64,000 bases of DNA from Streptomyces monomycini (lineage in GTDB: Bacteria; Actinomycetota; Actinomycetes; Streptomycetales; Streptomycetaceae), in the NCBI RefSeq assembly GCF_022271435.1, contig NZ_JAFIQY010000029.1, forward strand, positions 41,791-105,790, read 5' to 3'. The translations under genes were made by a program, and so were the position numbers. The notes beneath the pieces were generated by a model. It had not been told where the DNA came from. It was given only the letters and a program-made list of their open reading frames with translations, and did not search any database. Shown piece after piece: positions 17,087-25,002 of this stretch (position 1 is the stretch's first letter; every line of letters begins with the position of its first letter).

Positions 17087-17476
17087 ATGGTCAGGTTGCC
17101 GCTCACCCCCGCCGAGGTAGCCCGCGGAGAGCGCCTCGGCGCCCTGCTCCGCCGAGCCCGGGGCTGCCGCTCGATGCTGGACGTGGCGCTCGCGGCGCAC
17201 ATCTCGCCGGAAACCCTGCGGAAGATCGAATCCGGCCGGGTGGCCACCCCCGCCTTCCCCACCATCGCGGCGATCGCCGACACCCTCGGCCTGTCTCTCG
17301 ACGCCGTCTGGGCCGAGATGTGCCGGGCGGAAGGGGCCGGGGGAAGGTCCGTGGAAGGGGCTGTGGGAAGGTCCGTGGAAGGGGCTGTGGGAGGGTCCGC
17401 AGGAGGGGCTGTGGGAGGGAGCGGCGAGGGACAGGTGGTTCGGCCTGTCACGCGGCATCCCTCGCTGGCTTCGTAA
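17087..17476 (+). CDS. Small XRE-family regulator with repetitive tail
   Basis: The 129-aa protein has a helix-turn-helix over residues about 12-70 (LGALLRRARG, AAHISPETLRKIESG, TIAAIADTLGLSLDAVW), a classic XRE/Cro fold. The C-terminal third is Gly/Ser/Val repeats (GRSVEGAV twice and variants) encoded by a 24-bp tandem repeat and is probably disordered. It likely binds the site it shares with the divergent aminopeptidase gene. Confidence 0.8.
   Translation: MVRLPLTPAEVARGERLGALLRRARGCRSMLDVALAAHISPETLRKIESGRVATPAFPTIAAIADTLGLSLDAVWAEMCRAEGAGGRSVEGAVGRSVEGAVGGSAGGAVGGSGEGQVVRPVTRHPSLAS
17342..17413 (+). repeat. 24-bp tandem repeat, three copies, in the XRE coding region
   Basis: Units 17342-17365 and 17366-17389 are identical; 17390-17413 is a diverged third copy. 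The unit length is a multiple of three, so the frame is kept and the repeat adds eight residues per copy. Confidence 0.85.
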
Positions 17477-17569
17477 CGCCGTACGCGGGGAATCGGCAGT
17501 GCACCGACCGTGACGAGTGACGAGGAACGTGCGGGTAGATACGGGGGGGGCGGATGCGGGGCGGGGAGA

Positions 17570-17637
17570 GATGACGTCGTCGGCACGATGACGTCACTGG
17601 GGCGATGACGTCACCGGCACGATGACGTCACCGGGGC
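17570..17637. repeat. 17-bp tandem repeat, four copies, each with an ATGACGTC core
   Basis: Units start at 17570, 17587, 17604 and 17621. Three contain the 8-bp palindrome TGACGTCA. The unit matches the start-codon region of the island membrane gene (ATGACGTCTCCGGTGCA at 12418), so the array looks like an expansion of the first codons of the pseudogene that follows it. Confidence 0.8.
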
Positions 17638-17910
17638 GTTGCAAGACGGCCTGGGAGGACTCGGCCACCCGCCGGGCATGGCGCCGTACCGCGATGTTCC
17701 GGTGTGCCGCACTCCCCTCCTGACTGCTGGTTCCTTCGGCGTGGCTTTTCGCCGTCGTCATGGCGCCGTCCCGGCTGCTCGTGCTGTCAGCCCTGACGCA
17801 CGAGCCCTGGAGCACGAACCCTGGCGCACGAGCCCTGGAGCACGAACCCTGGCGCGCGCCGCCGGAGCGCGGGTCGGGGCGGCCTGCTCACGGCGTACGC
17901 ATCCGTTCGA
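17630..17910 (+). pseudogene. Decayed, internally deleted copy of the 12406 membrane gene
   Basis: The first part (17638-17790) closely matches the N-terminal coding DNA at about 12435-12600, including the stretches for the Arg-rich segment (GCCACCCGCCGGGC) and the first transmembrane helix, but with frameshifts. It then jumps to sequence matching the very end of that gene (about 12975-13050, through GCGCGGGTCGGG and GTACGCATCCG). The middle two thirds of the gene is missing. It is a fossil paralog made by duplication and deletion. Confidence 0.7.
17797..17852. repeat. 28-bp perfect tandem duplication
   Basis: 17797-17824 and 17825-17852 are identical. They lie inside the decayed gene copy at the deletion junction, suggesting repeated slippage or recombination there. 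Confidence 0.8.
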
Positions 17911-17914
17911 TCCG

Positions 17915-18787
17915 TCAGCGGACCGGCCCGGATGGCGGGGCGCTGATTTCCTGAGTGCCGAGGACGGTGAGCAGGTCGAGGAGGCCCGCGCTGTCGGTGC
18001 CGGCCGCGGGGGTGAACCACAGGAGGCGCTGCCGGCCGTCCTCGCTGAACAGGTTGAGGCAGTTGACCTCGATCAGCCCGAGCGCGGGGTGGTTGATGCG
18101 CTTGCGGTCGTCGCGCCGGAACGCCACGTCGTGGTCGGCCCACAGGGCGGCGAATTCGGGGGAGGCGGCCAGCAGTGAGCTGATCATCGAGCGGGCTTCG
18201 GTGTCCCTGGCGTCGCGCCGGGCGGCGGCTGCCCGCAGGTCGGCGACGAAGGCGCGGGACTGGCCCGGGTGGTCGGCTTCGGGATACAGCCGCCGGGCGT
18301 CCGGTTCGGTGAACCACCGGTGGACGAAGCTGGCCCGGGCGCCCCGCAGGCCGGAGTGGTCCCCGAGCAGCGCCACCGCCGGCGGGTTCTGTACGAGGGT
18401 GACGTGCAGGTCGGTGATGATCTGAGCGGGTGTCGTCGTCAGGCGGGTGAGCAGGTCGAGCATGCCGGGGTGGACGTGTGAGGCCGGTCCCCCCTGTGCG
18501 GGCACCGGGCGGTCGGCCAGGCGGTAGAGGTAGTCACGCTCGTCGGCGGTCAGGCGCAGGGCCCTGGCCAGCGCGGCGATCATCTGCTCGGAGGGCTGGG
18601 AACCGGCGCCGCGTTCGAGTTCGTTGTAGTAGTCCACCGACGCGCCGGCGAGCTGGGCGACCTCGTCGCGGCGCAGCCCGGGCACCCGGCGGCGGGGCCC
18701 GTGGGGAAGTCCCACGTCGGCCGGGCGGATGCGGGCACGGCGCGAGCGCAGGAAAGCCCCCAGTTCGGTGTGTTGCGCAGACCTCAT
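17915..18787 (-). CDS. XRE regulator with MmyB-like ligand domain
   Basis: The 290-aa protein has an N-terminal HTH (residues about 8-75: LGAFLRSRRARI, VPGLRRDEVAQLAGASVDYY) with the family's YNELERG motif. The C-terminal MmyB-like domain spans about 105-275 and includes FVADLRAAAARR, SPEFAALWADHDV and HPALGLIEVNC. Proteins of this family are usually repressors of a divergent oxidoreductase, here the SDR gene at 18875, across a perfect 19-bp palindrome. The ligand is unknown. Confidence 0.88.
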   Translation of the reverse strand: MRSAQHTELGAFLRSRRARIRPADVGLPHGPRRRVPGLRRDEVAQLAGASVDYYNELERGAGSQPSEQMIAALARALRLTADERDYLYRLADRPVPAQGGPASHVHPGMLDLLTRLTTTPAQIITDLHVTLVQNPPAVALLGDHSGLRGARASFVHRWFTEPDARRLYPEADHPGQSRAFVADLRAAAARRDARDTEARSMISSLLAASPEFAALWADHDVAFRRDDRKRINHPALGLIEVNCLNLFSEDGRQRLLWFTPAAGTDSAGLLDLLTVLGTQEISAPPSGPVR

Positions 18788-18821
18788 GCCTGGCATTGTG
18801 CGCGTGGCCGGGCCACCGGCA

Positions 18822-18840
18822 CAGGGGATGACATCCCCTG
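18822..18840. promoter_or_regulatory. Perfect 19-bp operator palindrome
   Basis: CAGGGGATG-A-CATCCCCTG is fully symmetric. It lies midway in the 87-bp divergent gap between the MmyB-type regulator and the SDR gene, so it is the best candidate binding site of that regulator for both promoters. Confidence 0.65.
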
Positions 18841-18874
18841 GTTCCGCCACCCGGCGCCGCGCATCGTGGCGGAC

Positions 18875-19672
18875 ATGACTACGCATCACCCCCCTTCCGG
18901 CCCCCTGACCGGCCCCGACCCCACCCCCGCTGCTACCGCGGCGGCCGGGCGGGTCGCCGTCGTCACCGGCGGATCACGCGGCATCGGCCGGGCGGTCTGC
19001 CTCCGGCTCGCCCAGGACGGTCTGGCCGTCGTGGTGAACTACGCCCGCGACGCGGCAGCCGCCGAGGAGACGGTGGCGGCGGTCGACGCAGCCGGCGGGC
19101 GGGCGCTCTGTGTACGGGCGGACGTGGCGGACGAGGACGCGGTCGCCGTCCTGTTCGACCGGGCCGAGCGGGAGTTCGGCGGCGTGGACGTCGTGGTGAA
19201 CTGCGCCGGGCGGCTCGCTCTGTCGCCGATCGCCGACCTGGATCTGGCGGTGCTCGACGCCGTACACCGCACCAACATCCGGGGCGCCTTCGTCGTCGCT
19301 CAGCAGGCCGCCCGTCGCCTGCGGGCGGGTGGCGCGTTCGTGGGGTTCTCGACCTCCGTGGTCGGTACCCGGTTCCCCGCTTACGGTGCGTACGCGGCGA
19401 GCAAAGCGGCGGTCGAGTCGCTCACGCTGATCCTCGCCCGCGAGCTGCGCGGGCGGGACATCACCGTCAACACCGTCGCCCCCGGACCGACGGCCACGGA
19501 CCTGTTCCTCGAAGGCAAGACGCCCGAGCAGATCACCCGACTCGCCCTGGCCCCGCCCCTGGAACGCCTGGGCACCCCCGAGGACATCGCCCAGGTGGTC
19601 GCCTTCCTCACCAGCCCGGCGGGGCACTGGGTGAACGGCCAAGTTCTGCGGGCCAACGGGGGGATGGTGTGA
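18875..19672 (+). CDS. SDR-family oxidoreductase
   Basis: The 265-aa short-chain dehydrogenase has a cofactor motif VTGGSRGIG near residue 30, the NCAG motif, catalytic Ser (FSTSVVG) and YAASK (Tyr/Lys). A basic residue after the first strand (NYARD) suggests NADP(H). The end (GHWVNGQVLRANGGM) is standard for 3-oxoacyl-ACP-reductase-like SDRs. About 25 disordered residues precede the Rossmann fold. It is likely derepressed by a ligand of the divergent XRE/MmyB regulator and is followed by a tautomerase gene. Confidence 0.9.
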   Translation: MTTHHPPSGPLTGPDPTPAATAAAGRVAVVTGGSRGIGRAVCLRLAQDGLAVVVNYARDAAAAEETVAAVDAAGGRALCVRADVADEDAVAVLFDRAEREFGGVDVVVNCAGRLALSPIADLDLAVLDAVHRTNIRGAFVVAQQAARRLRAGGAFVGFSTSVVGTRFPAYGAYAASKAAVESLTLILARELRGRDITVNTVAPGPTATDLFLEGKTPEQITRLALAPPLERLGTPEDIAQVVAFLTSPAGHWVNGQVLRANGGMV

Positions 19673-19723
19673 CCCGCGACGAGCCCCGCACTGCGTAAGA
19701 ACCCACAACAAGGAGAAACACTC

Positions 19724-19933
19724 ATGCCTTTCGCCCACTTCAAGGTACCCGCGGGCACCGTCACCGGCGAGGACAAGAAGAAGATCGTCGAACGCACCAC
19801 CGACCTGTACGCGGAGATCTACGGCGAGCGGGCCCGTGCCACCACCGTCGTACTGATCGACGAGGTTGCCGACGGCGGCTGGGGCGTCGCCGGCAACGTC
19901 CTGACCGCCGCCATGCTCAACGGTGGCGACTGA
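19724..19933 (+). CDS. 4-oxalocrotonate tautomerase family protein
   Basis: The 69-aa protein starts Met-Pro (MPFAHFKVPAG), leaving the catalytic N-terminal Pro after Met removal, and keeps the family's size and ITDKK-like helix (TGEDKKKIVERTTD). AAGGAG lies 9 nt before the ATG. It lies 51 nt behind the SDR gene in the same direction, so the two probably act on one substrate path. Confidence 0.88.
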   Translation: MPFAHFKVPAGTVTGEDKKKIVERTTDLYAEIYGERARATTVVLIDEVADGGWGVAGNVLTAAMLNGGD

Positions 19934-20006
19934 CCTCGAAGCGCATCGGGCGGAGCACGCCGGGCGGTTCACGCCGGACGCCGCCGGACGGGGCAGGACC
20001 CCACAC

Positions 20007-20046
20007 GTACCGCGCCCTACCCGGGCCTCCGGGCAGGGCGCGGTAC
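20007..20046. terminator. Bidirectional terminator between convergent genes
   Basis: Arms 20007-20024 and 20029-20046 pair over 18 bp with one mismatch around a 4-nt loop, between the tautomerase (plus) and the DUF4232 lipoprotein (minus). Confidence 0.75.
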
Positions 20047-20065
20047 GGCGGTCGGGTCGGGGTGG

Positions 20066-20857
20066 TCAGCCGATGGGGTTGACGAAGGTGGCGGGGTGGG
20101 TGGCGCCGCGCTGGTCGACGAGGGGGCCCCAGGGCCACTTGAGGGTCAGGGAGGTGGTCTCGTTGGGCGGGGTGACGGTTACGGTCCGGGGCAGCCAGGA
20201 GTCTTCGGCGTTCTCCTTGGCCATGCCGAGGTTGAGGGTGAAGTCGGTGCTTTCGCCGGGGGCGAGGGTGAGGGAGGAGTGCTGGGCGGAGGAGCGGGTC
20301 AGGGACCAGCCGGGGCCGCCGGCGTCGGGCTTGAGGTCGATGCCGGCGAAGCCGCCGATCTTGCAGGAGCGGTTGCTCTTGTTGGTGAGCACGATGCTGG
20401 TGGTGGTGGGTCCGTCGGCGTCCGGGTCGGGGACCGCGTCCTCGCCGGTGGCGAAGACGGCGGTGAGGCCGGAGGTGTGGCAGCGTTCGGTGCCCGCGGC
20501 GGCTTTGCCGCCGCCGGTGGCGTGCGAGCCGCCCGCCTGCTTGCCCGCGCCGCCCGTCTTGCCGCCGGTGCCACTGCCGGCCTTCGCCTCGGAACCGGAC
20601 TGACCCCCGGAGCCCTGGGAGCCGGATCCCTGGGAGCCGGAGCCCTGCGTGCCGCCGGAGGAGTCCGTGCCGCCGGAGGCCGTACTGCCGACGTTCGCGG
20701 CCGCCTCCGCGTCCAGGTGGGCTGCGGCCTTGGTGCCGGCGGAGGTGTCCGAGCCGGAGCAGGCGGTCAGCGTCAGGCCGGCGACGGCGGTCAGTGTCGC
20801 GGCGGCGATGCGCAGGGTACGGCGACGGGCGGTACGGGCACTGGTCTCGGCGGTCAT
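20066..20857 (-). CDS. DUF4232 domain lipoprotein
   Basis: The 263-aa protein has a twin-Arg-like basic N-terminus (RTARRRTLR), a hydrophobic core and lipobox LTAC. A low-complexity Gly/Ser/Ala linker (residues about 55-115, repeated GSQGS) leads to a beta-rich domain containing RCHTSGL, SIVLTNKSNRSC, GGFAGIDL and SLTLAPGES, the DUF4232 pattern of actinobacterial surface lipoproteins. The two cysteines there probably form a disulfide. Function unknown. It is transcribed toward the 20007 terminator. Confidence 0.85.
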   Translation of the reverse strand: MTAETSARTARRRTLRIAAATLTAVAGLTLTACSGSDTSAGTKAAAHLDAEAAANVGSTASGGTDSSGGTQGSGSQGSGSQGSGGQSGSEAKAGSGTGGKTGGAGKQAGGSHATGGGKAAAGTERCHTSGLTAVFATGEDAVPDPDADGPTTTSIVLTNKSNRSCKIGGFAGIDLKPDAGGPGWSLTRSSAQHSSLTLAPGESTDFTLNLGMAKENAEDSWLPRTVTVTPPNETTSLTLKWPWGPLVDQRGATHPATFVNPIG

Positions 20858-21277
20858 CTCGGGTCCCCCCAGGGCGGTCGGTGTCGGTCTCTCCTCAGTA
20901 CGTCCACCACTCTGTCCGGCGGCCTTGGCGCCGTACTGCCGCACCGCTAACACCCGGCTAACGCCTACGCGGACGGGCTCAGTCCGCTGGAATGACGCCG
21001 CCCCGGCGAGCCGCACGGCACCGCGCCGATGACCTTTCCATCAGGCCTGTCCCTGACGCTCCCGCACTCCGTCCCGATATACGGGCGGTCGGCTCGTGGC
21101 GCGCGCTGCACTTCATACCTGACGAAGTCCTGACGGAGACCTGACGGAGACCTGACGAAGTAGGGGCTATATGCCTTGCTGCGGCGCAACCGTGATCCAC
21201 CCAACACATAACGCGCTACCGCTTATGCCTACTTTGGGTGACTCTATGGGCATCCTGGGCGTCAGCTCGCCTCCTAG

Positions 21278-21697
21278 GGTGGTGCGAGCTTTCCGGAGGG
21301 CGACGGAACACCCTTTTGCGGCAACGAGACGCCGCACGTGCCGGCCAATCGGATCAACACGGAAAGCTACGCCAAGTCCCTGTCGGACCCCAGCGTCAAG
21401 AAGTTGTTCGACTCGTGGTCTTCGTGCATGAAGAAGAAGGGTTACCGCTACACGTCACCCCCGGACGCCGCCGATGCCGTGTCGGAGGAGGCCGCCGGCC
21501 GTAAGGAGACTGCCACCGCAGTCGCCGATGTCGACTGCAAGAAGGACGTCGGTCTCCTGGACGCCCGGCACGACGTGGAGTCCGGGATACAGGAAAAAGA
21601 ATTGATTTCAGAGCGCGAGGAAGCGCTCGTCGCGGAGAAGAAACACCTGACCGCGTCTTTGCACGCGGCCGCCAAGGCCTTGGAGAATTCCCGTTGA
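21278..21697 (+). pseudogene. 5'-truncated hypothetical (former secreted/lipoprotein?)
   Basis: The frame is open from 21278 with good codon usage (PFCGNETP, ESYAKSLSDPSVKKLFDSW, CMKKKGYRY), but no start codon lies before GTG 21338 and no ribosome binding site is present. The coding sequence seems to have lost its 5' part; translation from GTG 21338 would give 119 aa. The C-terminal half is helical and charged (EKELISEREEALVAEKKHL). Its stop overlaps the next start (TTGA), a sign of a once intact operon. Family not recognised. Confidence 0.5.
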
Positions 21698-22266
21698 AAC
21701 GCTACGTCTGGACCATGGCCGCCTTGGCGGTCTGTCTCGTCGCCTGTGACACCTCGTCGTCCGCCGACCGGTCGGCGGCCTCCCCGGCGCCCCACGCCTC
21801 CTCGTCGGACTCGCCCTCCCCGGCCTCCGCTTCGGCGCAGGCGAAGGGGGAGGGAGAAGCAGGGGCCGGGGCGGAGTCGGGAGCACAAGCAGAGGTGGAG
21901 CGCGTCCAGCAGACCCTCACCCCTGCCCTCGACGAGCTGTCCGCCTCCCATGGAGAGGGTGGCAAGTCGCCGTGCAGCGCGGCGAAAGCGGAACTCTTCA
22001 CGCCCTCGTGTGCCGCCATGGCCAAGGATGTCTCCACGCTCGCCGGGACGGTGCTGAACGAGGTCGAGGGAAAGCACGGGTTCGCGACGCTGCGGAAGGT
22101 GGCGACGTCCGCACGTGAGGCCGCGGCCCAGTACGCCGAACTGGACTGCGCGAACCGCCCCGCACGTCTCGCTACGCAAGAGAGCTGCCGCCGGCACGCT
22201 GCCGTGATCGCCCAGGCATCGCCGGACCTGCGCGACGGAGTGAACCTTGGTCTCACGGGACGCTGA
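21694..22266 (+). CDS. Putative lipoprotein
   Basis: The 190-aa protein starts with TTG (MKRYVWTMAALAVCLVAC): a short basic n-region, hydrophobic core and lipobox LVAC. An Ala/Ser/Pro linker follows, then a helical domain with five cysteines (SPCSA, PSCAA, LDCAN, ESCRR). Translation is coupled to the upstream truncated gene by a 4-nt overlap. Anchored outside the membrane; no family recognised. Confidence 0.65.
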   Translation: MKRYVWTMAALAVCLVACDTSSSADRSAASPAPHASSSDSPSPASASAQAKGEGEAGAGAESGAQAEVERVQQTLTPALDELSASHGEGGKSPCSAAKAELFTPSCAAMAKDVSTLAGTVLNEVEGKHGFATLRKVATSAREAAAQYAELDCANRPARLATQESCRRHAAVIAQASPDLRDGVNLGLTGR

Positions 22267-22312
22267 CCGCACGCGGCGCGGCAGACGCACCGGAGCAAAC
22301 GCCTCGCACGGC

Positions 22313-22525
22313 ATGGCCCGGCGTCGTCGCGTGCTGCTGTGTCTGCCGGCCGGGACGGTGGGCCCGGCAGCGGGCAGCCTGGGCACCGCCGCACTCGTCA
22401 AGTCCCCGGCGCAGGCGGCCGCCCAAGCGGATACCGCCCACCCCCGCCCCGCGACCACCCCCGCCCCGCGAACCTCCCAACTTGCCAAAGCCGCCGCGGA
22501 TCCCCCCTTGACCGTTTCGCGATGA
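22313..22525 (+). other. Short reading frame with signal-like N-terminus, possible sortase remnant
   Basis: A 70-codon frame (MARRRRVLLCLPAG... ending DPPLTVSR) looks like the signal-anchor and linker of a class F sortase. Just after its stop, another frame continues PARPVRIIIGRR, like the PVRIRIP start of a sortase core, then decays. No catalytic TLxTC region follows. It is probably a broken gene and the evidence is thin. Confidence 0.3.
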
Positions 22526-22736
22526 ACCCCGCCCGCCCCGTGCGCATCATCATCGGCAGACGCAACCCGGTCGTGCCGGATTTTCCGGATTTGGCACCGG
22601 AGCTTTCGCGCCGGCCGAACGCCGACCGGTGCACACAGGAGACGCAGACGTCCTGGGCACCGGCCCCCGCGGCCGGCGCCCGTCTCCATCTGTAGGCGTG
22701 AAGCGCCCGTGACCAGGGCGTTCAAGGGGGTGCACG

Positions 22737-23933
22737 ATGGCCGGGCCGCGCTCGGGAAACAGGCTTGCCGCGCTGGACGGGCTACGGCTGCTGGCGGCGT
22801 TGATGGTGGTTTTCTACCACTATGTCGCGCTTGCCAAGCCGTGGGGACACGACACCGGAACGATCTTCCCGGTCACTCGTGTCGCGGCCCAGTACGGGTG
22901 GCTCGGTGTCGAGATCTTCTTCCTCATCAGTGGCTTCGTCATCTGCATGAGCGTGTGGGGCCGCACGCTGGGGGAGTTCGCCGTCTCCCGCGTCTCCCGG
23001 CTGTTCCCCGCCTACTGGGCGGGCATCCTGCTCACGACGCTGGTCATCAAGATGTGGCCGGAGGTGGATTCCTTCCCGGGCCTGGACCGGGTGATCAACA
23101 ACCTGTCGATGCTCCAGTCCGGGAACAACTCCCCCGACGTCGACCCGGTGTACTGGACGCTCTTCGTGGAGCTCAAGTTCTACCTGATCATGGTCGCGGT
23201 GGTGTGGTTCGGCGTCACCTACCGCAACTGTCTGATCCTGTGCGGCGTGTGGACGGCCGCCGCCGCGCTCGCCCCGGCTCTGAACACGCCGCTGCTGTCC
23301 GCTTTCGCGATGCCGCAGTACGCGCCGTTCTTCATCGCGGGCATCGTCTTCCACCTGATGCGGCGCCACGGGCAGAACGCGGTCCTGTGGGCGCTGGTCG
23401 CCGTACAACTGGTGCTCGCCCAGCGGTACATCGACTACCGCATGGCCACGAGCCTCGGCAAAGCCGTCGCGGCCGCCCTGCCCAGCTGGCCGGCCCGTCT
23501 CGTCATCGTCGCGGGCTTCGCGCTGGTCGGCGCGATCGCTCTCGGCGCGTTCGACCGCATCCGGTGGAGGTGGCTCACCACCGCGGGCACGCTGACCTAC
23601 CCGCTCTACCTCATCCACCTCAACATCGGCATGACCCTCATCCACCACTTCCGGAACAGGGTCCCCGCGCCGGCCCTGGTGCTCTCGGTGACGGCCCTCA
23701 TGCTGGTCACCGCCTGGCTCATCCACCGCGTCGTCGAACGCCCCCTCGGGAAGTGGCTGCGGACCGTCATGCGGAAGGGCGTGGACGACGCCCGCCGGCA
23801 CATGGCGCCGCGGCGCAAGCCCGCCCGGCAACCCGAGGCGCCGGTACGGGTGCCGGTACCCGCCGCCGCCTCCAGGACGGCAGGCAGCGCCACGAGCGAT
23901 GAAGTTGAACGTACAATTACTTTGTCACGGTGA
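22737..23933 (+). CDS. Acyltransferase family 3 membrane protein
   Basis: The 398-aa protein has about ten transmembrane helices. It has the OafA/acyltransferase-3 hallmarks: LDGLRLLAALMVVFYHY at residues 13-29, catalytic-type His in that helix, EIFFLISGFVI and RVSRLFPAYW. It would O-acylate a cell-surface sugar or an exported molecule. The C-terminal 60 residues are basic and Pro-rich. AAGGGGG lies 8 nt before the ATG. Its 3' end overlaps a possible pirin operator. Confidence 0.88.
   Translation: MAGPRSGNRLAALDGLRLLAALMVVFYHYVALAKPWGHDTGTIFPVTRVAAQYGWLGVEIFFLISGFVICMSVWGRTLGEFAVSRVSRLFPAYWAGILLTTLVIKMWPEVDSFPGLDRVINNLSMLQSGNNSPDVDPVYWTLFVELKFYLIMVAVVWFGVTYRNCLILCGVWTAAAALAPALNTPLLSAFAMPQYAPFFIAGIVFHLMRRHGQNAVLWALVAVQLVLAQRYIDYRMATSLGKAVAAALPSWPARLVIVAGFALVGAIALGAFDRIRWRWLTTAGTLTYPLYLIHLNIGMTLIHHFRNRVPAPALVLSVTALMLVTAWLIHRVVERPLGKWLRTVMRKGVDDARRHMAPRRKPARQPEAPVRVPVPAAASRTAGSATSDEVERTITLSR
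23905..23916. promoter_or_regulatory. Possible operator upstream of the pirin gene
   Basis: TTGAACGTACAA is palindromic at 10 of 12 bases and sits in a short AT-rich patch (23900-23922), 40 nt before the pirin start and inside the end of the acyltransferase gene. Similar TTGAA/TTCAA sites precede MarR-regulated pirin genes. No adjacent regulator supports it. Confidence 0.35.
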
Positions 23934-23955
23934 CCCGCCCGGGAAGGCTACGCAC

Positions 23956-24912
23956 ATGAGCGACGAAGACGCCGGACCCGCCGAATCGCCCGGCATCGAG
24001 GTTCTCACCCCCCGCGACGTCCCGCTGGGCGGCCCGCGGGCGATGACCGTGCGCCGCACGCTGCCGCAGCGCTCCCGTACCCTCATCGGCGCCTGGTGCT
24101 TCGCCGACCACTACGGCCCCGACGACGTCGCCGGAACGGGCGGCATGCGCGTCGCCCCGCACCCGCACACCGGCCTCCAGACGGTGAGCTGGCTGTTCAG
24201 CGGCGAGATCGAGCACCGCGACAGCCTGGGCACCCACGCGTACGTACGGCCCGGCGAGCTGAACCTCATGACGGGCGGCCACGGCATCAGCCACTCGGAG
24301 GTCTCGACGGAGCGGACCACCGTACTGCACGGGGTGCAGCTGTGGGTCGCGCTCCCCGGCGAACACCGCCACGCGGAGGCGGACTTCCAGCACCACGCAC
24401 CCGGTTCCGTACGGGTCGGCGGGGCCGAGGTCAGCGTCTTCCTCGGCACCCTCGCCGGGGTGACCTCCCCGGTACGTACGTTCTCCCCGCTGCTCGGCGC
24501 CGAGATCGTCCTCGACCCGGGGGCGACGGCCGCCCTCGCCGTCGACCCGGCCTTCGAACACGGCCTGCTCGTCGACCACGGCACCGTCCGCCTGTCCGGC
24601 ACCCCGCTGCACCCGGCCGAACTCGGCTACGCCGCACCCGGCCGCGACCGCCTCACGCTGACGAACGAGTCGGACACGCCCGCGCGGACGGTCCTCCTCG
24701 GCGGCACGCCCTTCGAGGAGGAGATCGTCATGTGGTGGAACTTCGTGGGCCGTTCCCAGCAGGACGTCGAAGAGGCCCGGCGGGACTGGATGACCGGTCC
24801 CGGCTCCGGCCCCGGCTCCCGGTTCGGCGAGGTGCACGGCTACGACGGCGAGCGGCTGCCCGCGCCCGAACTCCCCACGGTGGGGCTGAAACCGCGCGGC
24901 CGGGTGCGCTGA
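23956..24912 (+). CDS. Pirin family protein
   Basis: The 318-aa bicupin has the pirin metal motif PHPHTGLQT and a following His (GGHGISHSE) and Glu in the N-terminal cupin. The C-terminal half carries LLGGTPFEEEIVMWWNFVGR, the conserved pirin end motif. Bacterial pirins act as quercetinases or redox-sensitive partners of metabolic enzymes; which applies here is not visible. It begins 22 nt past the acyltransferase stop and ends before a strong terminator. Confidence 0.93.
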   Translation: MSDEDAGPAESPGIEVLTPRDVPLGGPRAMTVRRTLPQRSRTLIGAWCFADHYGPDDVAGTGGMRVAPHPHTGLQTVSWLFSGEIEHRDSLGTHAYVRPGELNLMTGGHGISHSEVSTERTTVLHGVQLWVALPGEHRHAEADFQHHAPGSVRVGGAEVSVFLGTLAGVTSPVRTFSPLLGAEIVLDPGATAALAVDPAFEHGLLVDHGTVRLSGTPLHPAELGYAAPGRDRLTLTNESDTPARTVLLGGTPFEEEIVMWWNFVGRSQQDVEEARRDWMTGPGSGPGSRFGEVHGYDGERLPAPELPTVGLKPRGRVR

Positions 24913-24935
24913 GCGGCGGAAGGCCCCGGCAGCAC

Positions 24936-24975
24936 GACGCCCCCGCCGCAAGCACGGGCTTGCGGCGGGGGCGTC
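24936..24975. terminator. 18-bp perfect bidirectional terminator
   Basis: Arms 24936-24953 and 24958-24975 pair perfectly around a 4-nt loop between the convergent pirin gene and the small membrane protein gene. Confidence 0.85.
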
Positions 24976-25002
24976 CCGGATCGCGCGGTGTCGCGCGGGA
25001 CC

